Shown piece after piece: positions 16,736-26,613 of a stretch of DNA of 64,000 bases. The stretch is from Marinobacter pelagius. GTDB lineage: Bacteria > Pseudomonadota > Gammaproteobacteria > Pseudomonadales > Oleiphilaceae. The notes below the pieces were generated by a model. The model did not search any database. It saw only the letters and a list, made by a program, of their open reading frames with translations, and had not been told where the DNA came from. The translations under genes and the position numbers were made by a program. Numbering within the stretch: the stretch's first letter is position 1; each line of letters opens with the position of its first letter. The stretch covers positions 84,012-148,011 of the forward strand of contig NZ_QNRO01000008.1 in the NCBI RefSeq assembly GCF_003315345.1, read 5' to 3'.

Positions 16736-17206
16736 ATGCATCCGATCCGTAAAAAACGGCTGACCATTGTACTCTTCCTTCTCGCCGGTATTGGCGTTGC
16801 GGTGGCGCTGACCACCTATGCCCTGCGGCAGAACATCAATCTGTTTTATGATCCCTCGCAGATCGCAGCCGGGGAAGCACCCCGGGATGTGCGTATCCGT
16901 GCCGGCGGAATGGTTGAGGAGGGTTCGGTGATCCGTGACCCGGACAGCCTCAAGGTTGAATTCCGCGTCACCGATTTCAATTCCTCGGTGCCGGTGGAGT
17001 ACACCGGTATTCTGCCGGACCTGTTTGCCGAGGGACAGGGTGTGGTTGCCATGGGCAAACTCGACGGTCAGGGCCGGTTCGTGGCAGACCAGGTCCTGGC
17101 CAAGCACGATGAGAATTACATGCCGCCGGAGGTGGCGGATGCGCTGGAGAAAGCCTCCAAGGCACAGCCGAAGGCGGGCGAGACAGCCCAGTCGCCGTCG
17201 TATTGA
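16736..17206 (+). CDS. ccmE: Periplasmic heme chaperone CcmE
   Basis: CcmE binds heme covalently through a histidine and carries it to the CcmFH ligase. The 156-residue protein has an N-terminal membrane anchor ([23 protein letters not shown] segment at about 9-29), an OB-fold core, and the heme-binding motif [13 protein letters not shown] near residue 123. The C-terminal tail is rich in Lys/Ala/Gln, as usual. Confidence 0.97.
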   Translation: MHPIRKKRLTIVLFLLAGIGVAVALTTYALRQNINLFYDPSQIAAGEAPRDVRIRAGGMVEEGSVIRDPDSLKVEFRVTDFNSSVPVEYTGILPDLFAEGQGVVAMGKLDGQGRFVADQVLAKHDENYMPPEVADALEKASKAQPKAGETAQSPSY

Positions 17207-17237
17207 ACCAAACTCCCAGCCTGAATAGGGGATTCTG

Positions 17238-19241
17238 ATGTTTCCGGAACTCGGACAGTTTGCACTGATTCTTGCGCTGTTGCTGGCAGTGCTCCTCTCC
17301 GTCGTGCCCCTGGTCGGTTCGGTGACCGGCCGGGACAATCTCCAGGCATTCGCCCGGCCTCTGGCGTCGGGCATGTTTGTGTTTATTGCCATGGCCTTCG
17401 GCCTGCTGACCCATGCCTTCCTGACCGATGACTTTTCAGTGGCCTACGTGGCCAACAACAGCAACAGCATGCTGCCCTGGTTCTACAAGTTCAGTGCCGT
17501 GTGGGGTGGCCACGAGGGCTCGCTGCTGCTGTGGATCCTGATGCTGTCAGGCTGGACTATGGCAGTGGCGATTTTCAGCCGGCGCCTGCCCACGGTGATG
17601 ATTTCCCAGGTGCTTTCGGTACTGGGTATGGTTTCTGTCGGTTTCCTGCTGTTTATCATCATCACCTCCAACCCCTTCGACCGTCTGTTGCCCAACGTCC
17701 CGGCTGACGGCGCGGACCTCAACCCCTTGCTGCAGGACATCGGCCTGATCATGCACCCGCCGATGCTGTATATGGGCTATGTCGGCTTCTCCGTTGCCTT
17801 TGCCTTTGCCATCGCCGCACTGATCAACGGCCGTCTGGATGCTGCCTGGGCACGCTGGTCCCGACCCTGGACTACGGTGGCCTGGGCGTTCCTCTCGATC
17901 GGCATCGCGCTCGGGAGCTGGTGGGCCTACTATGAACTCGGCTGGGGCGGCTGGTGGTTCTGGGATCCGGTCGAGAATGCGTCCCTGCTGCCCTGGTTGT
18001 CCGGCACCGCGCTGATGCATTCGCTGGCGGTCACCGAGAAGCGCGGTGTGTTCAAGAGCTGGACCGTGCTGCTGGCGATTGTCACCTTTGCCCTGAGCCT
18101 GCTGGGCACTTTCCTGGTGCGCTCCGGCGTTCTGACCTCGGTTCATGCCTTTGCCTCCGATCCGGAGCGGGGCAAGTTCCTGCTCATGTTGCTCGCGATC
18201 ACCGTGATTGCGAGCCTGACTCTGTATGCTTTCCGGGCCCCCGTGGTGCACGTCCGCGCCCGCTATGGTTCGCTGTCCCGCGAAATCTTTCTGCTGTTGA
18301 ACAACGTGTTGCTGGTATCGGCCACATTGTTGGTGGCGATCGGTACCCTCTATCCGCTGGTCCTGGATTACCTGGAGATGGGCAAGCTGTCTATTGGCGA
18401 GCCGTTCTTCAATCTCACCTTCAGCCCGCTGGCAGTGGCGGCCGGCCTGCTTCTGGGTGCCGGTATCTTTTCCCGCTGGAAGAAGACCGATGGCGGCTGG
18501 CTTGGTCGTAAGCTGCTGTGGCCACTTGCCGTCAGTATCCTGGCCAGCACCGCCGTGGTCATCGGCTATGGCGGATTCAAGCCCTGGGCGTTTGCCGGTG
18601 TCTTTGCCGCCATGTGGGTGACCGTAGCCACCCTCTGGGACCTGTGGGATAAATCCTCCTCCCGAAAGGGCCGCCTCCACGGCCTGAAGCGGCAATCCCG
18701 CAGTTACTGGGGGATGATTCTGGGGCACCTGGGGCTTGCCATGGTGATGGCCGGTGCCACAGTGGTTTCAAACTATGGCATCGAACGGGATGTCCGGATG
18801 ACACCGGGCGACGTCGCCACCGTGGGCGACTACCAGTTCGTGTTCACTGACATTGGTGAGCGCCGTGGTCAGAACTTCACCGCCCAGTATGGCGGCTTTG
18901 ATGTGATGCTCGATGGCGAGAAGGTTGCCGAGCTGCATCCGGAAAAGCGCCAGTACAGCGTAGGCATGAGCGTGATGACCGAGGCGGATATCGATGCCGG
19001 CCTGTTCCGGGATATCTTCGTGGCGATCGGTGAACGTCTCACAGAGGATGCCTGGGCCATACGCCTGCAGTACAAGCCCCTGGTGCGCTGGCTCTGGCTC
19101 GGCGCGCTGGTGATGGCGATCGGTGGTTTCCTGGCCATCTCCGACAAGCGCTACCGGATCCGGGACCGCGCCGATGAGCGGGTTCCGCAGAGCACCCGGC
19201 CTGCTGGTGGGGTTAAAGGTGAAGCGGAGGCCTTGTCATGA
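17238..19241 (+). CDS. ccmF: Cytochrome c heme lyase subunit CcmF
   Basis: A 667-residue polytopic membrane protein, the core of the heme ligation complex. The WWD signature is seen as GWGGWWFWDPVENASLLPWL, with conserved histidines around it (IMHPPMLYMGY; MHSLAVTEKRG). A periplasmic domain lies near the C-terminus (RDVRMTPGDVATVGDYQF), followed by a last membrane helix. It overlaps ccmG by 4 bases. Confidence 0.98.
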   Translation: MFPELGQFALILALLLAVLLSVVPLVGSVTGRDNLQAFARPLASGMFVFIAMAFGLLTHAFLTDDFSVAYVANNSNSMLPWFYKFSAVWGGHEGSLLLWILMLSGWTMAVAIFSRRLPTVMISQVLSVLGMVSVGFLLFIIITSNPFDRLLPNVPADGADLNPLLQDIGLIMHPPMLYMGYVGFSVAFAFAIAALINGRLDAAWARWSRPWTTVAWAFLSIGIALGSWWAYYELGWGGWWFWDPVENASLLPWLSGTALMHSLAVTEKRGVFKSWTVLLAIVTFALSLLGTFLVRSGVLTSVHAFASDPERGKFLLMLLAITVIASLTLYAFRAPVVHVRARYGSLSREIFLLLNNVLLVSATLLVAIGTLYPLVLDYLEMGKLSIGEPFFNLTFSPLAVAAGLLLGAGIFSRWKKTDGGWLGRKLLWPLAVSILASTAVVIGYGGFKPWAFAGVFAAMWVTVATLWDLWDKSSSRKGRLHGLKRQSRSYWGMILGHLGLAMVMAGATVVSNYGIERDVRMTPGDVATVGDYQFVFTDIGERRGQNFTAQYGGFDVMLDGEKVAELHPEKRQYSVGMSVMTEADIDAGLFRDIFVAIGERLTEDAWAIRLQYKPLVRWLWLGALVMAIGGFLAISDKRYRIRDRADERVPQSTRPAGGVKGEAEALS

Positions 19242-19774
19242 AGCGCTTCCTGCTGTTCCTGCCATTGCTGGTAGCCCTGGTGCTGGGCGTGGTGCTGTTC
19301 GCCGGTATCGGTAAGGACCCGACCAAACTCGAGTCTGCCCTGATCGGCAAACCGGTACCCGAGTTTACCCTGGCGGACCTGCACAATCCGTCGGCAACTC
19401 TGGACCGCAGCCTGTTCCGGGGCGAGATTTCCCTGCTCAATGTCTGGGGGACCTGGTGTCCGTCGTGCCGCGATGAGCACGATGACCTGATGTGGCTGGC
19501 GAATGACAAAGGCATCAACATTATCGGACTGAACTACAAGGACAAGCGTGAGGATGCCCTCGTCTGGCTCGAGCGCCTGGGCGATCCCTACCAGACAACC
19601 ATCTATGACCCCAAGGGTATCCTGGGCTTCGACCTGGGCGTTTACGGAGCCCCGGAGACCTTCGTGATCGATGCCGAAGGCGTGGTCCGGTACCGCCATG
19701 TCGGTGTGGTCAACCCGAAAGTGTGGGAAGAAACGCTGCTGCCGGTGATCGAAGAAGCGCGGGGTAATAGCTGA
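19238..19774 (+). CDS. ccmG: Thiol:disulfide oxidoreductase CcmG/DsbE
   Basis: A membrane-anchored periplasmic thioredoxin (178 residues) that reduces apocytochrome or CcmH cysteines. The active site is WGTWCPSCRDEH, and the family loop GVYGAPETFVID with its cis-proline is present. An N-terminal hydrophobic anchor covers about residues 3-23. It overlaps ccmF by 4 bases and shares one base with the ccmH start. Confidence 0.97.
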   Translation: MKRFLLFLPLLVALVLGVVLFAGIGKDPTKLESALIGKPVPEFTLADLHNPSATLDRSLFRGEISLLNVWGTWCPSCRDEHDDLMWLANDKGINIIGLNYKDKREDALVWLERLGDPYQTTIYDPKGILGFDLGVYGAPETFVIDAEGVVRYRHVGVVNPKVWEETLLPVIEEARGNS

Positions 19775-20253
19775 TGATGCGATTTATACTGGCGGCTCTG
19801 TTCGCGCTGACTGCAGGCCTGGTACAGGCGGAAGTCGCCGCCGTCTATGATTTTGATACCCGCGAACAGGAAGTGCGTTATCAGAACCTGATTGCAGAGT
19901 TGCGGTGCCCGAAGTGCCAGAACCAGAATATCGCCGACTCCAACGCGCCCATCTCCCAGGATATGCGTAACGAGGTGTACGAAATGATGCAAGCCGGTGC
20001 CAGCAACGAGGAGATCGTTGATGCGCTGGTCGCGCGGTTTGGCGAGTTTGTCCGCTACAAGCCGGAACTGGACAGCCGAACCTTCCTGTTATGGGCGACA
20101 CCGGCCATCGCCGTCTTTGGCGGGCTGCTGGTGGTTGCCGGCGTGGTCATCCGCGCCCGGCGCGTTGAGCGCCAGGCAGCAGGCCTTAGTGCTGAGGAAC
20201 GTGCACGCGCAGAACAGATTCTGAAGGGGCAGGACAACACCAGCGACAGCTGA
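19774..20253 (+). CDS. ccmH: CcmH cytochrome c maturation protein
   Basis: A 159-residue protein with a signal peptide (about 1-19, ending VQA), the CcmH motif LRCPKCQNQNIADSNAPI, and a C-terminal membrane helix (about 110-130). It holds apocytochrome c thiols reduced for heme attachment. It is separate from CcmI here, unlike the fused E. coli CcmH. Confidence 0.96.
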   Translation: MMRFILAALFALTAGLVQAEVAAVYDFDTREQEVRYQNLIAELRCPKCQNQNIADSNAPISQDMRNEVYEMMQAGASNEEIVDALVARFGEFVRYKPELDSRTFLLWATPAIAVFGGLLVVAGVVIRARRVERQAAGLSAEERARAEQILKGQDNTSDS

Positions 20254-20304
20254 GCGGATGCCTGAACCGACCGAACCCATTTCCCATGCAGTGACGACAT
20301 TTTC

Positions 20305-21573
20305 ATGACCAATACTTTCTGGATTGCCGCGACGGTACTGATCATTATCGCCCTGGCTTTTGTGCTTTTCCCGGTGCTGTTCCAACGTTCCAATGCCCGA
20401 GCCCGGGCGGATATCCGTAACCAGAACCTGATGGCGTACCGGACCCGGATGAAAGAGCTCGATGATGAGTTCGAAGCCGGTATTCTGGATGAGGACAACT
20501 ACCGACAGCTGAAAGAGGAGCTGGCGGGCTCCATGCTCGACGATGTTCCCGAATCAGAGCAGCCCCGCTCCGTGGTGCCCGGTCGCAAGAGTGCCATTGC
20601 GGTGGCCCTGGTCTCGGTTCTGGTATTGCCCGGTGCAGCCTATTACCTGTACCAGGAATGGGGCGCCATGGATCGGGTTGAACAATATATTGCCATGCAA
20701 CAGATGCAACAGACCGATGCCGGCCGTCAGGCACAGATGACGGATCTGGTGGCGCAGTTGCGGGACAGGCTCGAGGCCGCCCCCGATAACCCCGATGGCT
20801 GGGCCATGCTGGGGCAGAGTTACATGCGCCTGGAACAATACCAGGAGGCCGCCTGGGCATTCCGTCAGCTCGCCAAGGTGGTGCAGGATAACGATCAGGC
20901 AGAGTCGGTGGCGCTGGGTCTTTCCGCGCAGGCGCTGTTCTTCGACAGTCAGGGCGCGATGACAGAAGCTGTCACCGAGGCGATCCGCAAGGCCCGTGCC
21001 CTGAACCCGGACGAAGTCAACGCCCTGGGGCTGCTCGGCATCAATGCCTTCAGTCAACAGAATTACCGCGAGGCCATTGAATACTGGGAGCGGATCGTGA
21101 CCGTGGCGCCGGACCACCCCCAGATCGCCTCGATCCGGGGCGGCATCAACGAAGCCTATAACCGTCTGGGTGAAACGCCGCCCGAGGTTCAGGCCCCCGC
21201 CGATGCGGGCGGTCCCGGTGTGACCGTCGAGGTGTCCCTGGCGGATGCTTTCCGGGACCAGGTGCCGGCGGACACGACCTTGTTCGTGTTTGCCCGTGAA
21301 GCCGGTAACTCGAGTGGACCGCCACTGGCCGTCGCGCGCCTGACCGCCGGCGATCTGCCGGTGACCCTGCGGCTGGACGATGGCAACTCCATGTCACCGC
21401 GGGCGAAAATTTCCAGTGCTGATGAGGTGCTGGTCACGGCCCGCCTGAGCCGCTCGGGCAGTGTTTCGGCCCAAGCCGGTGATTGGCAGGGCAGTGTCGA
21501 TGAGCCCGTCGTCGTATCCGGCGAGGATGCTGATCCGGTCCGATTGGTCATCGACCAGCAACTGACTAACTGA
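20305..21573 (+). CDS. ccmI: CcmI apocytochrome chaperone with TPR domain
   Basis: A 422-residue protein with two N-terminal membrane helices (about 5-25 and 95-115), a cytoplasmic loop between them, and a periplasmic TPR domain (about 145-290; GWAMLGQSYMRLEQYQEAAWAF, LLGINAFSQQNYREAIEYWE) followed by a beta-rich C-terminal domain. This is the classic CcmI layout; it binds apocytochrome c C-termini. It is the last gene of the ccm operon and converges on batD, with 19 bases between them. Confidence 0.93.
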   Translation: MTNTFWIAATVLIIIALAFVLFPVLFQRSNARARADIRNQNLMAYRTRMKELDDEFEAGILDEDNYRQLKEELAGSMLDDVPESEQPRSVVPGRKSAIAVALVSVLVLPGAAYYLYQEWGAMDRVEQYIAMQQMQQTDAGRQAQMTDLVAQLRDRLEAAPDNPDGWAMLGQSYMRLEQYQEAAWAFRQLAKVVQDNDQAESVALGLSAQALFFDSQGAMTEAVTEAIRKARALNPDEVNALGLLGINAFSQQNYREAIEYWERIVTVAPDHPQIASIRGGINEAYNRLGETPPEVQAPADAGGPGVTVEVSLADAFRDQVPADTTLFVFAREAGNSSGPPLAVARLTAGDLPVTLRLDDGNSMSPRAKISSADEVLVTARLSRSGSVSAQAGDWQGSVDEPVVVSGEDADPVRLVIDQQLTN

Positions 21574-21592
21574 TTCGGGCAGCCGGCGCTGG

Positions 21593-23332
21593 TCAGGGCG
21601 ACAGATTATCCGGGTAAAGGGGGCGCAGGCCGTCCTCCCGGGTGGTCCGGGCTTTCCCGCGCCGAATCTTTTCCAGGGCCCTGACCAAAGCCTTCCGCTC
21701 TGCCAAACCGGATTCAGCCTTACCTTTCCCTGCAAACAGGTCCGCCTGCAGGCGTTCAAGTTCGGCGGCCAGGGTGTCATCTCCCAGAAACTTCACAACA
21801 TCCCCGGCGGTTTGGAACAACCGATCCGGGTGTCGGTGCTGCATCCACCGGATCAGGTAGTGGGGTGTTTCCGCAGATCCCTTCCTGGCGGCGATGATGA
21901 GTTCGTCAAATAGTGCCCGCTCATTGCTGTCGACCTCATGGGATGCGGGCGGTCTGTTCGATCCCTGGCCATTCTTTCGTGACCTCCACCAGCCAGCGGC
22001 AGTGGCAGCCCAGGCGATGACCAGAGCCAGACTGACCCAGGCCCAGATCGAGACGGTTGCTTCCTGGGAAGTGCCAGGCTCCGGCCCGGTGGCCATGCCG
22101 GTGGTTCCGGAATCGTCCGCCGGTGGCTCGGGGGAGGGTGGCACGGCGGCAGCACCGGTATCGGTGACTGACAGGGTCCGGGCAGGAATCACCGCGACCT
22201 GCTGGCTATCGGTGTCGGTGTCCCACCAGGCAATCCGGACTTCCGGCAAGGTCATCTCACCGGCTCGCACCGGAACCAGCGCGATGGTCTGTTCGAGGGT
22301 GGAGGTCAGTCCCTCGGGCGTCATCTGGGTACTTCTCTGCGGCTGGTCGGGGTAGGCACGGATTCCTGGAGGCGTGTCCTCGGGTAGTGGCGGCAGGGCC
22401 TCCGAAGGCAGATCACTGGCTTTCAGGGTAATCCGGCGGGTCAGGTTCTCACCCAGGTCTACTTCCAGGGTCGGCGGCAGGCCGCTCTCCGCCAGGGACA
22501 GGTCGCTGGCGGGAAGCCAGGTGTCGCCGGTAAATTCGTCCGGTACGGGCTTTACCGGGACGGCAAAGAACTCCTCGCTGTCCCTGAGGAATCGTAGCTT
22601 GCCTTCCTGGGTACGTGCCTGGCCCTCGAACCGGATGGGGGGCAGATCGAGCTCGCCGGTCCTCTGCGGAAACACCGCATAACGCCGTTCAACGACCCGG
22701 TAGCGAACGCCGTCCCGGTACCGGGTATACTCCTGCTGTTTGCCAAGGCTCTCGATGATGGCATGGGGATGTTCCGGCTCGGACAGCTCACCCCGGATCA
22801 GGTTGCCGGAAAAGAACAGGCGAACGGTCAGGGTCAGTTGCTCCTGAACGTAGACCTCGGCCTTGTCCGCCGACAGCTCGACAAAGCTGTCCCGGACTTC
22901 GGGGCCCTGGTCCGGCCCGGAGCCCGAGATGACATCAATGGTTACCGGCTTCGAGGTGGCATCCCTGAAGGTGAGTTCCGGAATGGTGAGTTCGCCGGTC
23001 CGGGTGGGAGCCAGCTGGTAGGTCCAGGTGATTTCGCCGATCATCTGGCTGTTGACGGTACGGATGCTGTATTGCTGGTTGCGGGCGAGGATCTCGAAAT
23101 CCGGCTCGACCTTTTCGATATCGGGCGCGGGCAGCTGGGACAGATCGAACTCGAACAGGTTGCTGAGGTTAATGTCCAGCTCCATGGTGCCCTTGACCGT
23201 GACAGTCAGAACCTCGCCTTCATAAAGCTGCTTGCGGTCCGGCTCCACGGACAGCTCACCGGCGCAGGCCGGGAAGGCCAGCGCCAGCAGCAGCCATAAT
23301 CCGGTCATCGTTGCCAATATCCGTTTTACCAT
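21593..23332 (-). CDS. batD: BatD-like protein
   Basis: A 579-residue membrane-anchored BatD-family protein. It has a signal peptide (about 1-24), a long periplasmic beta-domain region beginning LSVEPDRKQLYEGEVLTVTV, a Pro/Ser/Thr-rich linker, one transmembrane helix (about 430-450, VSLALVIAWAATAAGWW) and a cytoplasmic helical tail. Bat proteins are linked to aerotolerance or stress resistance in other bacteria, with uncertain mechanism. It overlaps the upstream BatB-BatC fusion gene by 7 bases. Confidence 0.88.
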   Translation of the reverse strand: MVKRILATMTGLWLLLALAFPACAGELSVEPDRKQLYEGEVLTVTVKGTMELDINLSNLFEFDLSQLPAPDIEKVEPDFEILARNQQYSIRTVNSQMIGEITWTYQLAPTRTGELTIPELTFRDATSKPVTIDVISGSGPDQGPEVRDSFVELSADKAEVYVQEQLTLTVRLFFSGNLIRGELSEPEHPHAIIESLGKQQEYTRYRDGVRYRVVERRYAVFPQRTGELDLPPIRFEGQARTQEGKLRFLRDSEEFFAVPVKPVPDEFTGDTWLPASDLSLAESGLPPTLEVDLGENLTRRITLKASDLPSEALPPLPEDTPPGIRAYPDQPQRSTQMTPEGLTSTLEQTIALVPVRAGEMTLPEVRIAWWDTDTDSQQVAVIPARTLSVTDTGAAAVPPSPEPPADDSGTTGMATGPEPGTSQEATVSIWAWVSLALVIAWAATAAGWWRSRKNGQGSNRPPASHEVDSNERALFDELIIAARKGSAETPHYLIRWMQHRHPDRLFQTAGDVVKFLGDDTLAAELERLQADLFAGKGKAESGLAERKALVRALEKIRRGKARTTREDGLRPLYPDNLSP

Positions 23333-25131
23333 GGTGTATCGCCTTCAGCGGGTGGTGTCTGACGTTCCTGGTATTGCTGCAGGAACTTCCGGCGTAGCAG
23401 GCCCCCTGGATTGTCGGGAATGCGCCTGAGCCATTGTTCCTGCCCCTGGGTCAGGGGTGTTTCCGAGATCTCGGCCGGGGCTTGTGCCTGTTGCCCGTTC
23501 TGTTGTTCTCCGGACTCTCCCTTTTGGCCCGTACCCGAATCCTGCTTCGGCTGCCCGGGGTCCGATTCCTGCTCGCCCTGACCGTTATTCTGGCGGCTGT
23601 CCGATTGGCCGGATGGGTCCTCTCCGGAAGGCGAAGGCTGTTGCCCCGCTTGTTGGTCATCGCTTTGCTGCGACGGGTTGTCCTGGCTGCCGCCCTCGGA
23701 ATTCTGGTTCTGTTGTTGCTGGCTGTCGCCCTGGCCCTGCTGGTTCTGTTGCTGTTGCTGTTGCTGTTGCTGCTGTTCAATCAGCTGCTCCACCAGATCC
23801 CGGTTGTGGCGGGCGTCCTCCATCTCCGGTGCCTGCGCGAGAGCGTTCTCGTAGGCTTCGAGTGCCTGTTCGAGCTTGCCCGCCCGGGCCAGGGCATTGC
23901 CGCGGTTGTAATCCGCCGCCGGTCCGGGCAGGGATTCATACAGTTTGGCGGCCTGTTCATATTCACCGGAGCGGTAGAGAGCGGGGGCCCGCCAGGACGG
24001 GCTTTCGAGTTCACGGGCGGCCTGCTCGGGATCCTCGCGGATCAGCTCCGGCGCCCGCTGATCCTCCCGTTGCCAGAGGCTGTCCCAGCTTGCAGCCTGG
24101 GCCGGTTCAGGCATCAGGGGCAGGACCAGCAGGGTAAGCACCGCGAACCCGCCCCGGCGCCAGCCCAGCAGGAGAAGCGGGAGCGCGAGCCAGAGTAGCC
24201 AGTAACCGTCATCCTGCCAGCGATTCACGGTCTGGTCCGAATCGGCAGATTGCCAGTCTTCGCTGTCTTCCGGCGTCAGTTTCAGTGCCTCGATATCGGT
24301 GTCATCCAGGGTCAGCGGGTGAAAGGAGCCGCCGGTTTCTGCGGCCACACCGGAAAGTGCGCCGGGATCGGCCCGGGTAATCACGATCTCCCCGTTTTCG
24401 CGCATGAAGCCCCGTTTGGCCAGGGGAATAGGGCCGCCACCCTCGGTACCGACCATCAGGGTGCTCAGGGTGTAAGGCGTGCCTGCCAGGGCGTGGGTGA
24501 TTCCGGGCAGGTACCCCTCCCGGACATCATCGGTGATCAGCAGGATCCTGCCTTTGCCTGGCGCTCCCTGTTGCAGAAGTTCCGTTGCCCGGGTGACTGC
24601 CAGATCGGCGCGGTTACCCTGGGCCGGCATGATGGTGGGGTGGAGTACGTCGAGCATGGCTTCAATGGTACGGGTGTCATCGGTCAGTGGTGTGACCACG
24701 TGGGCATCGGCAGCATAGACCACCAGACCGTTGAGACTGCCTTCCCGGGCCCCGAGGATATCCCGGATCTTGCGTTTGGCCCGGGTCAGGCGATCGGGTT
24801 CCACATCGGTGGCGAGCATGGACAGCGACAGGTCCAGCACCATGACCAGGCTGTCTCCCGGTTGTTTCAGGGGCGTGGGTGCTTCCCGCCAGGCCGGGCC
24901 GGCCAGGGCAACCGCCAGTATCACCAGCGCCAGGGAGACCGGAACAAGGGGAGAGCCACCCCTGCCTTTCTGCTGTCCCCCGGAACGGATCAAAGGCGAA
25001 AGTAGTGGGGCGGGAATCAGCCGTGACCAGCCGCTGTCGCCGTGGCCTGCGTTGCGGAGTATCACCACAAGCATCGGCACTGAGAAAAGCAGCAGCAACC
25101 AGAGCGGGCGAAGGAAATGGAAATCAGCCAT
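23326..25131 (-). CDS. BatB-BatC fusion: VWA membrane protein with TPR and Gln-rich tail
   Basis: A 601-residue fusion. Membrane helices at the N-terminus (LLLLFSVPMLVVIL and VPVSLALVILAVAL regions) precede a VWA domain with MIDAS motif DLSLSM (BatB part). A further helix is followed by TPR repeats (YESLPGPAADYNRGNALARA, BatC part) and a low-complexity tail rich in Gln, Asn, Ser and Gly, including a run of ten Gln. The ATG at 25131 is chosen because the protein then begins MADFHFLRPLWLLLL and overlaps the batA stop by 8 bases; the longer frame has an unlikely N-terminus. It probably works with BatA, BatD and the MoxR ATPase of this operon. Confidence 0.87.
   Translation of the reverse strand: MADFHFLRPLWLLLLFSVPMLVVILRNAGHGDSGWSRLIPAPLLSPLIRSGGQQKGRGGSPLVPVSLALVILAVALAGPAWREAPTPLKQPGDSLVMVLDLSLSMLATDVEPDRLTRAKRKIRDILGAREGSLNGLVVYAADAHVVTPLTDDTRTIEAMLDVLHPTIMPAQGNRADLAVTRATELLQQGAPGKGRILLITDDVREGYLPGITHALAGTPYTLSTLMVGTEGGGPIPLAKRGFMRENGEIVITRADPGALSGVAAETGGSFHPLTLDDTDIEALKLTPEDSEDWQSADSDQTVNRWQDDGYWLLWLALPLLLLGWRRGGFAVLTLLVLPLMPEPAQAASWDSLWQREDQRAPELIREDPEQAARELESPSWRAPALYRSGEYEQAAKLYESLPGPAADYNRGNALARAGKLEQALEAYENALAQAPEMEDARHNRDLVEQLIEQQQQQQQQQQNQQGQGDSQQQQNQNSEGGSQDNPSQQSDDQQAGQQPSPSGEDPSGQSDSRQNNGQGEQESDPGQPKQDSGTGQKGESGEQQNGQQAQAPAEISETPLTQGQEQWLRRIPDNPGGLLRRKFLQQYQERQTPPAEGDTPW
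23746..23775 (-). repeat. CAG/CAA microsatellite encoding ten glutamines
   Basis: Ten consecutive Gln codons alternate CAG and CAA (on the minus strand) inside the BatB-BatC gene. This is a 30-base trinucleotide tract of the type that can change length by slippage without frameshift. Confidence 0.8.
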
Positions 25132-26149
25132 GCTCCGCTCCTTCCGCTGGTTCTGCGCGGGATTGGCGGCGTCGGGTGATGAAGCTTGCCAGGCCGACAA
25201 TCAGCCACAGGCCGGTCGCAAGGCCCGTCGGCCAGACAAACAACTCGGCCACCGGACGGTAGAATTTGCCCTCCAGTTCGATGGCTTCGAGTTGGTTGAT
25301 GCTTTCATAGATCATTTCCAGCTCGGGCAGGCTGCGGGCCCGGAAATACTGGCCTCCGGTGGCTTGCGCCATCCGGGTGAGCAGACCCTCGTCCAGGTCC
25401 CTCGACGGATTTACCCGTCGGGAGCCGAGCAGGCCACGCTGGACCATGGTGTCGGCGCCGATCCCGATGGTATACAGCCTGACGCCCGCGGCGGCGGCAA
25501 TTTCCGTGGCCTTGTCCGGACTGATCTCCCCTGCGGTATTGGCACCGTCGGTGAGAAGCACGGCGACCCGCTGTTCCTGGGGGCGGTCCCGCAAGCGTTT
25601 TACCGCCAGGCCGATGGCATCACCGATAGCCGTGGCCCGGCCTGCCATGCCCAGCCCCGATTCCTGCATCAGGGTGCGCACGGTCTCCAGATCGAAGGTC
25701 AGTGGCGCCTGGACGTAAGGCTCGGTGCCAAACAGGATCAGGCCGAGACGGTCGCCCTTGCGCCGCGAGATGAAATCATTCAGCACGTGTTTGACCGCCT
25801 GCAGGCGGTTAATGCTCCGGCCCTGGATCACCATGTCCCGCTCGTCCATGGAGGGGGAAATATCGACCACAAGCATGAGGTCACGACCGGTAACGGGTAG
25901 CTGCACCTGCTCGCCCACATACTGGGGTCGCGCGAGCGCCAGGACCAGGAGAAGCCATAGCAGAGCGAGCATCAGCTTGCGCCACCAGGGGCTGCCGCTG
26001 CCCTGGCGACTGACACCGGGCAAACCGGACAGCCAATGTCCGGTGGGCAGGACCGGGGCGTCCACCTGCCTGCGGGCCGGTCGGCGCCACTGGATCAACA
26101 GCGGGAGCAGGGCGATAACCAGCACCCAGGGATAGGCCAGGCTCAGCAT
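25124..26149 (-). CDS. batA: BatA VWA-domain membrane protein
   Basis: A 341-residue protein with two N-terminal membrane helices (about 3-20 and 57-75), a VWA domain carrying the MIDAS motif DISPSMDERD, and a C-terminal helix (about 300-325). This is standard BatA. It overlaps the DUF4381 gene upstream by 7 bases and the BatB-BatC gene downstream by 8 bases, so the cluster is tightly coupled. The likely partner is the MoxR ATPase at the head of the operon. Confidence 0.92.
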   Translation of the reverse strand: MLSLAYPWVLVIALLPLLIQWRRPARRQVDAPVLPTGHWLSGLPGVSRQGSGSPWWRKLMLALLWLLLVLALARPQYVGEQVQLPVTGRDLMLVVDISPSMDERDMVIQGRSINRLQAVKHVLNDFISRRKGDRLGLILFGTEPYVQAPLTFDLETVRTLMQESGLGMAGRATAIGDAIGLAVKRLRDRPQEQRVAVLLTDGANTAGEISPDKATEIAAAAGVRLYTIGIGADTMVQRGLLGSRRVNPSRDLDEGLLTRMAQATGGQYFRARSLPELEMIYESINQLEAIELEGKFYRPVAELFVWPTGLATGLWLIVGLASFITRRRQSRAEPAEGAEHG

Positions 26150-26613
26150 TTCTGCCCTCCCAGCCAGTGGCGGGCAAACCGGATGGCTTCACCGGGATCG
26201 GCCTGTACCCTCGGCTGCCAGGCGGCATGGACCATCGCCTCGAGCCGGTGTCGTTCAGGAGACTGCCCTTCTGGCGTCGTGTCGATCAGGAAATCCACCC
26301 AGGCGTTGCCGCTGAGGGCCTGAGGCTGACTCTCCGGGTGGCATTCCCTCGCTGCCTGCTTGAGCAGGGTGTTGAGAGAGGTGAACCAGGCAGGTGTTGG
26401 TTCCGATTTTCGCTCCAGGTCGGTCAGGGCTCGGATGGCCTGCCGGCGCCAGCGATTGCGTCGCCTGCGGCGAAGCAAGGCTATCACTACCAGCGCAAGG
26501 ACAACCAGAACCAGCGCGGCAAGCACCCACCAGCCCGGGGCCGGTGGCCAGAAACCGCCGGTGGCAGGAAGATGGATGTCGCGCAGTTGGCTCAGAGGAT
26601 CCTGTGGGTTCAT
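26143..26613 (-). CDS. DUF4381 membrane protein of the Bat cluster
   Basis: A 156-residue protein with a Pro/Trp-rich N-terminus (LRDIHLPATGGFWPPAPGWW), one transmembrane helix (about 28-48) and a basic cytoplasmic domain (RRRRRNRWRRQAIRAL). This pattern and its position between DUF58 and BatA define the DUF4381 family. Function unknown. It shares 4 bases with the DUF58 gene and 7 with batA. Confidence 0.88.
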   Translation of the reverse strand: MNPQDPLSQLRDIHLPATGGFWPPAPGWWVLAALVLVVLALVVIALLRRRRRNRWRRQAIRALTDLERKSEPTPAWFTSLNTLLKQAARECHPESQPQALSGNAWVDFLIDTTPEGQSPERHRLEAMVHAAWQPRVQADPGEAIRFARHWLGGQKC

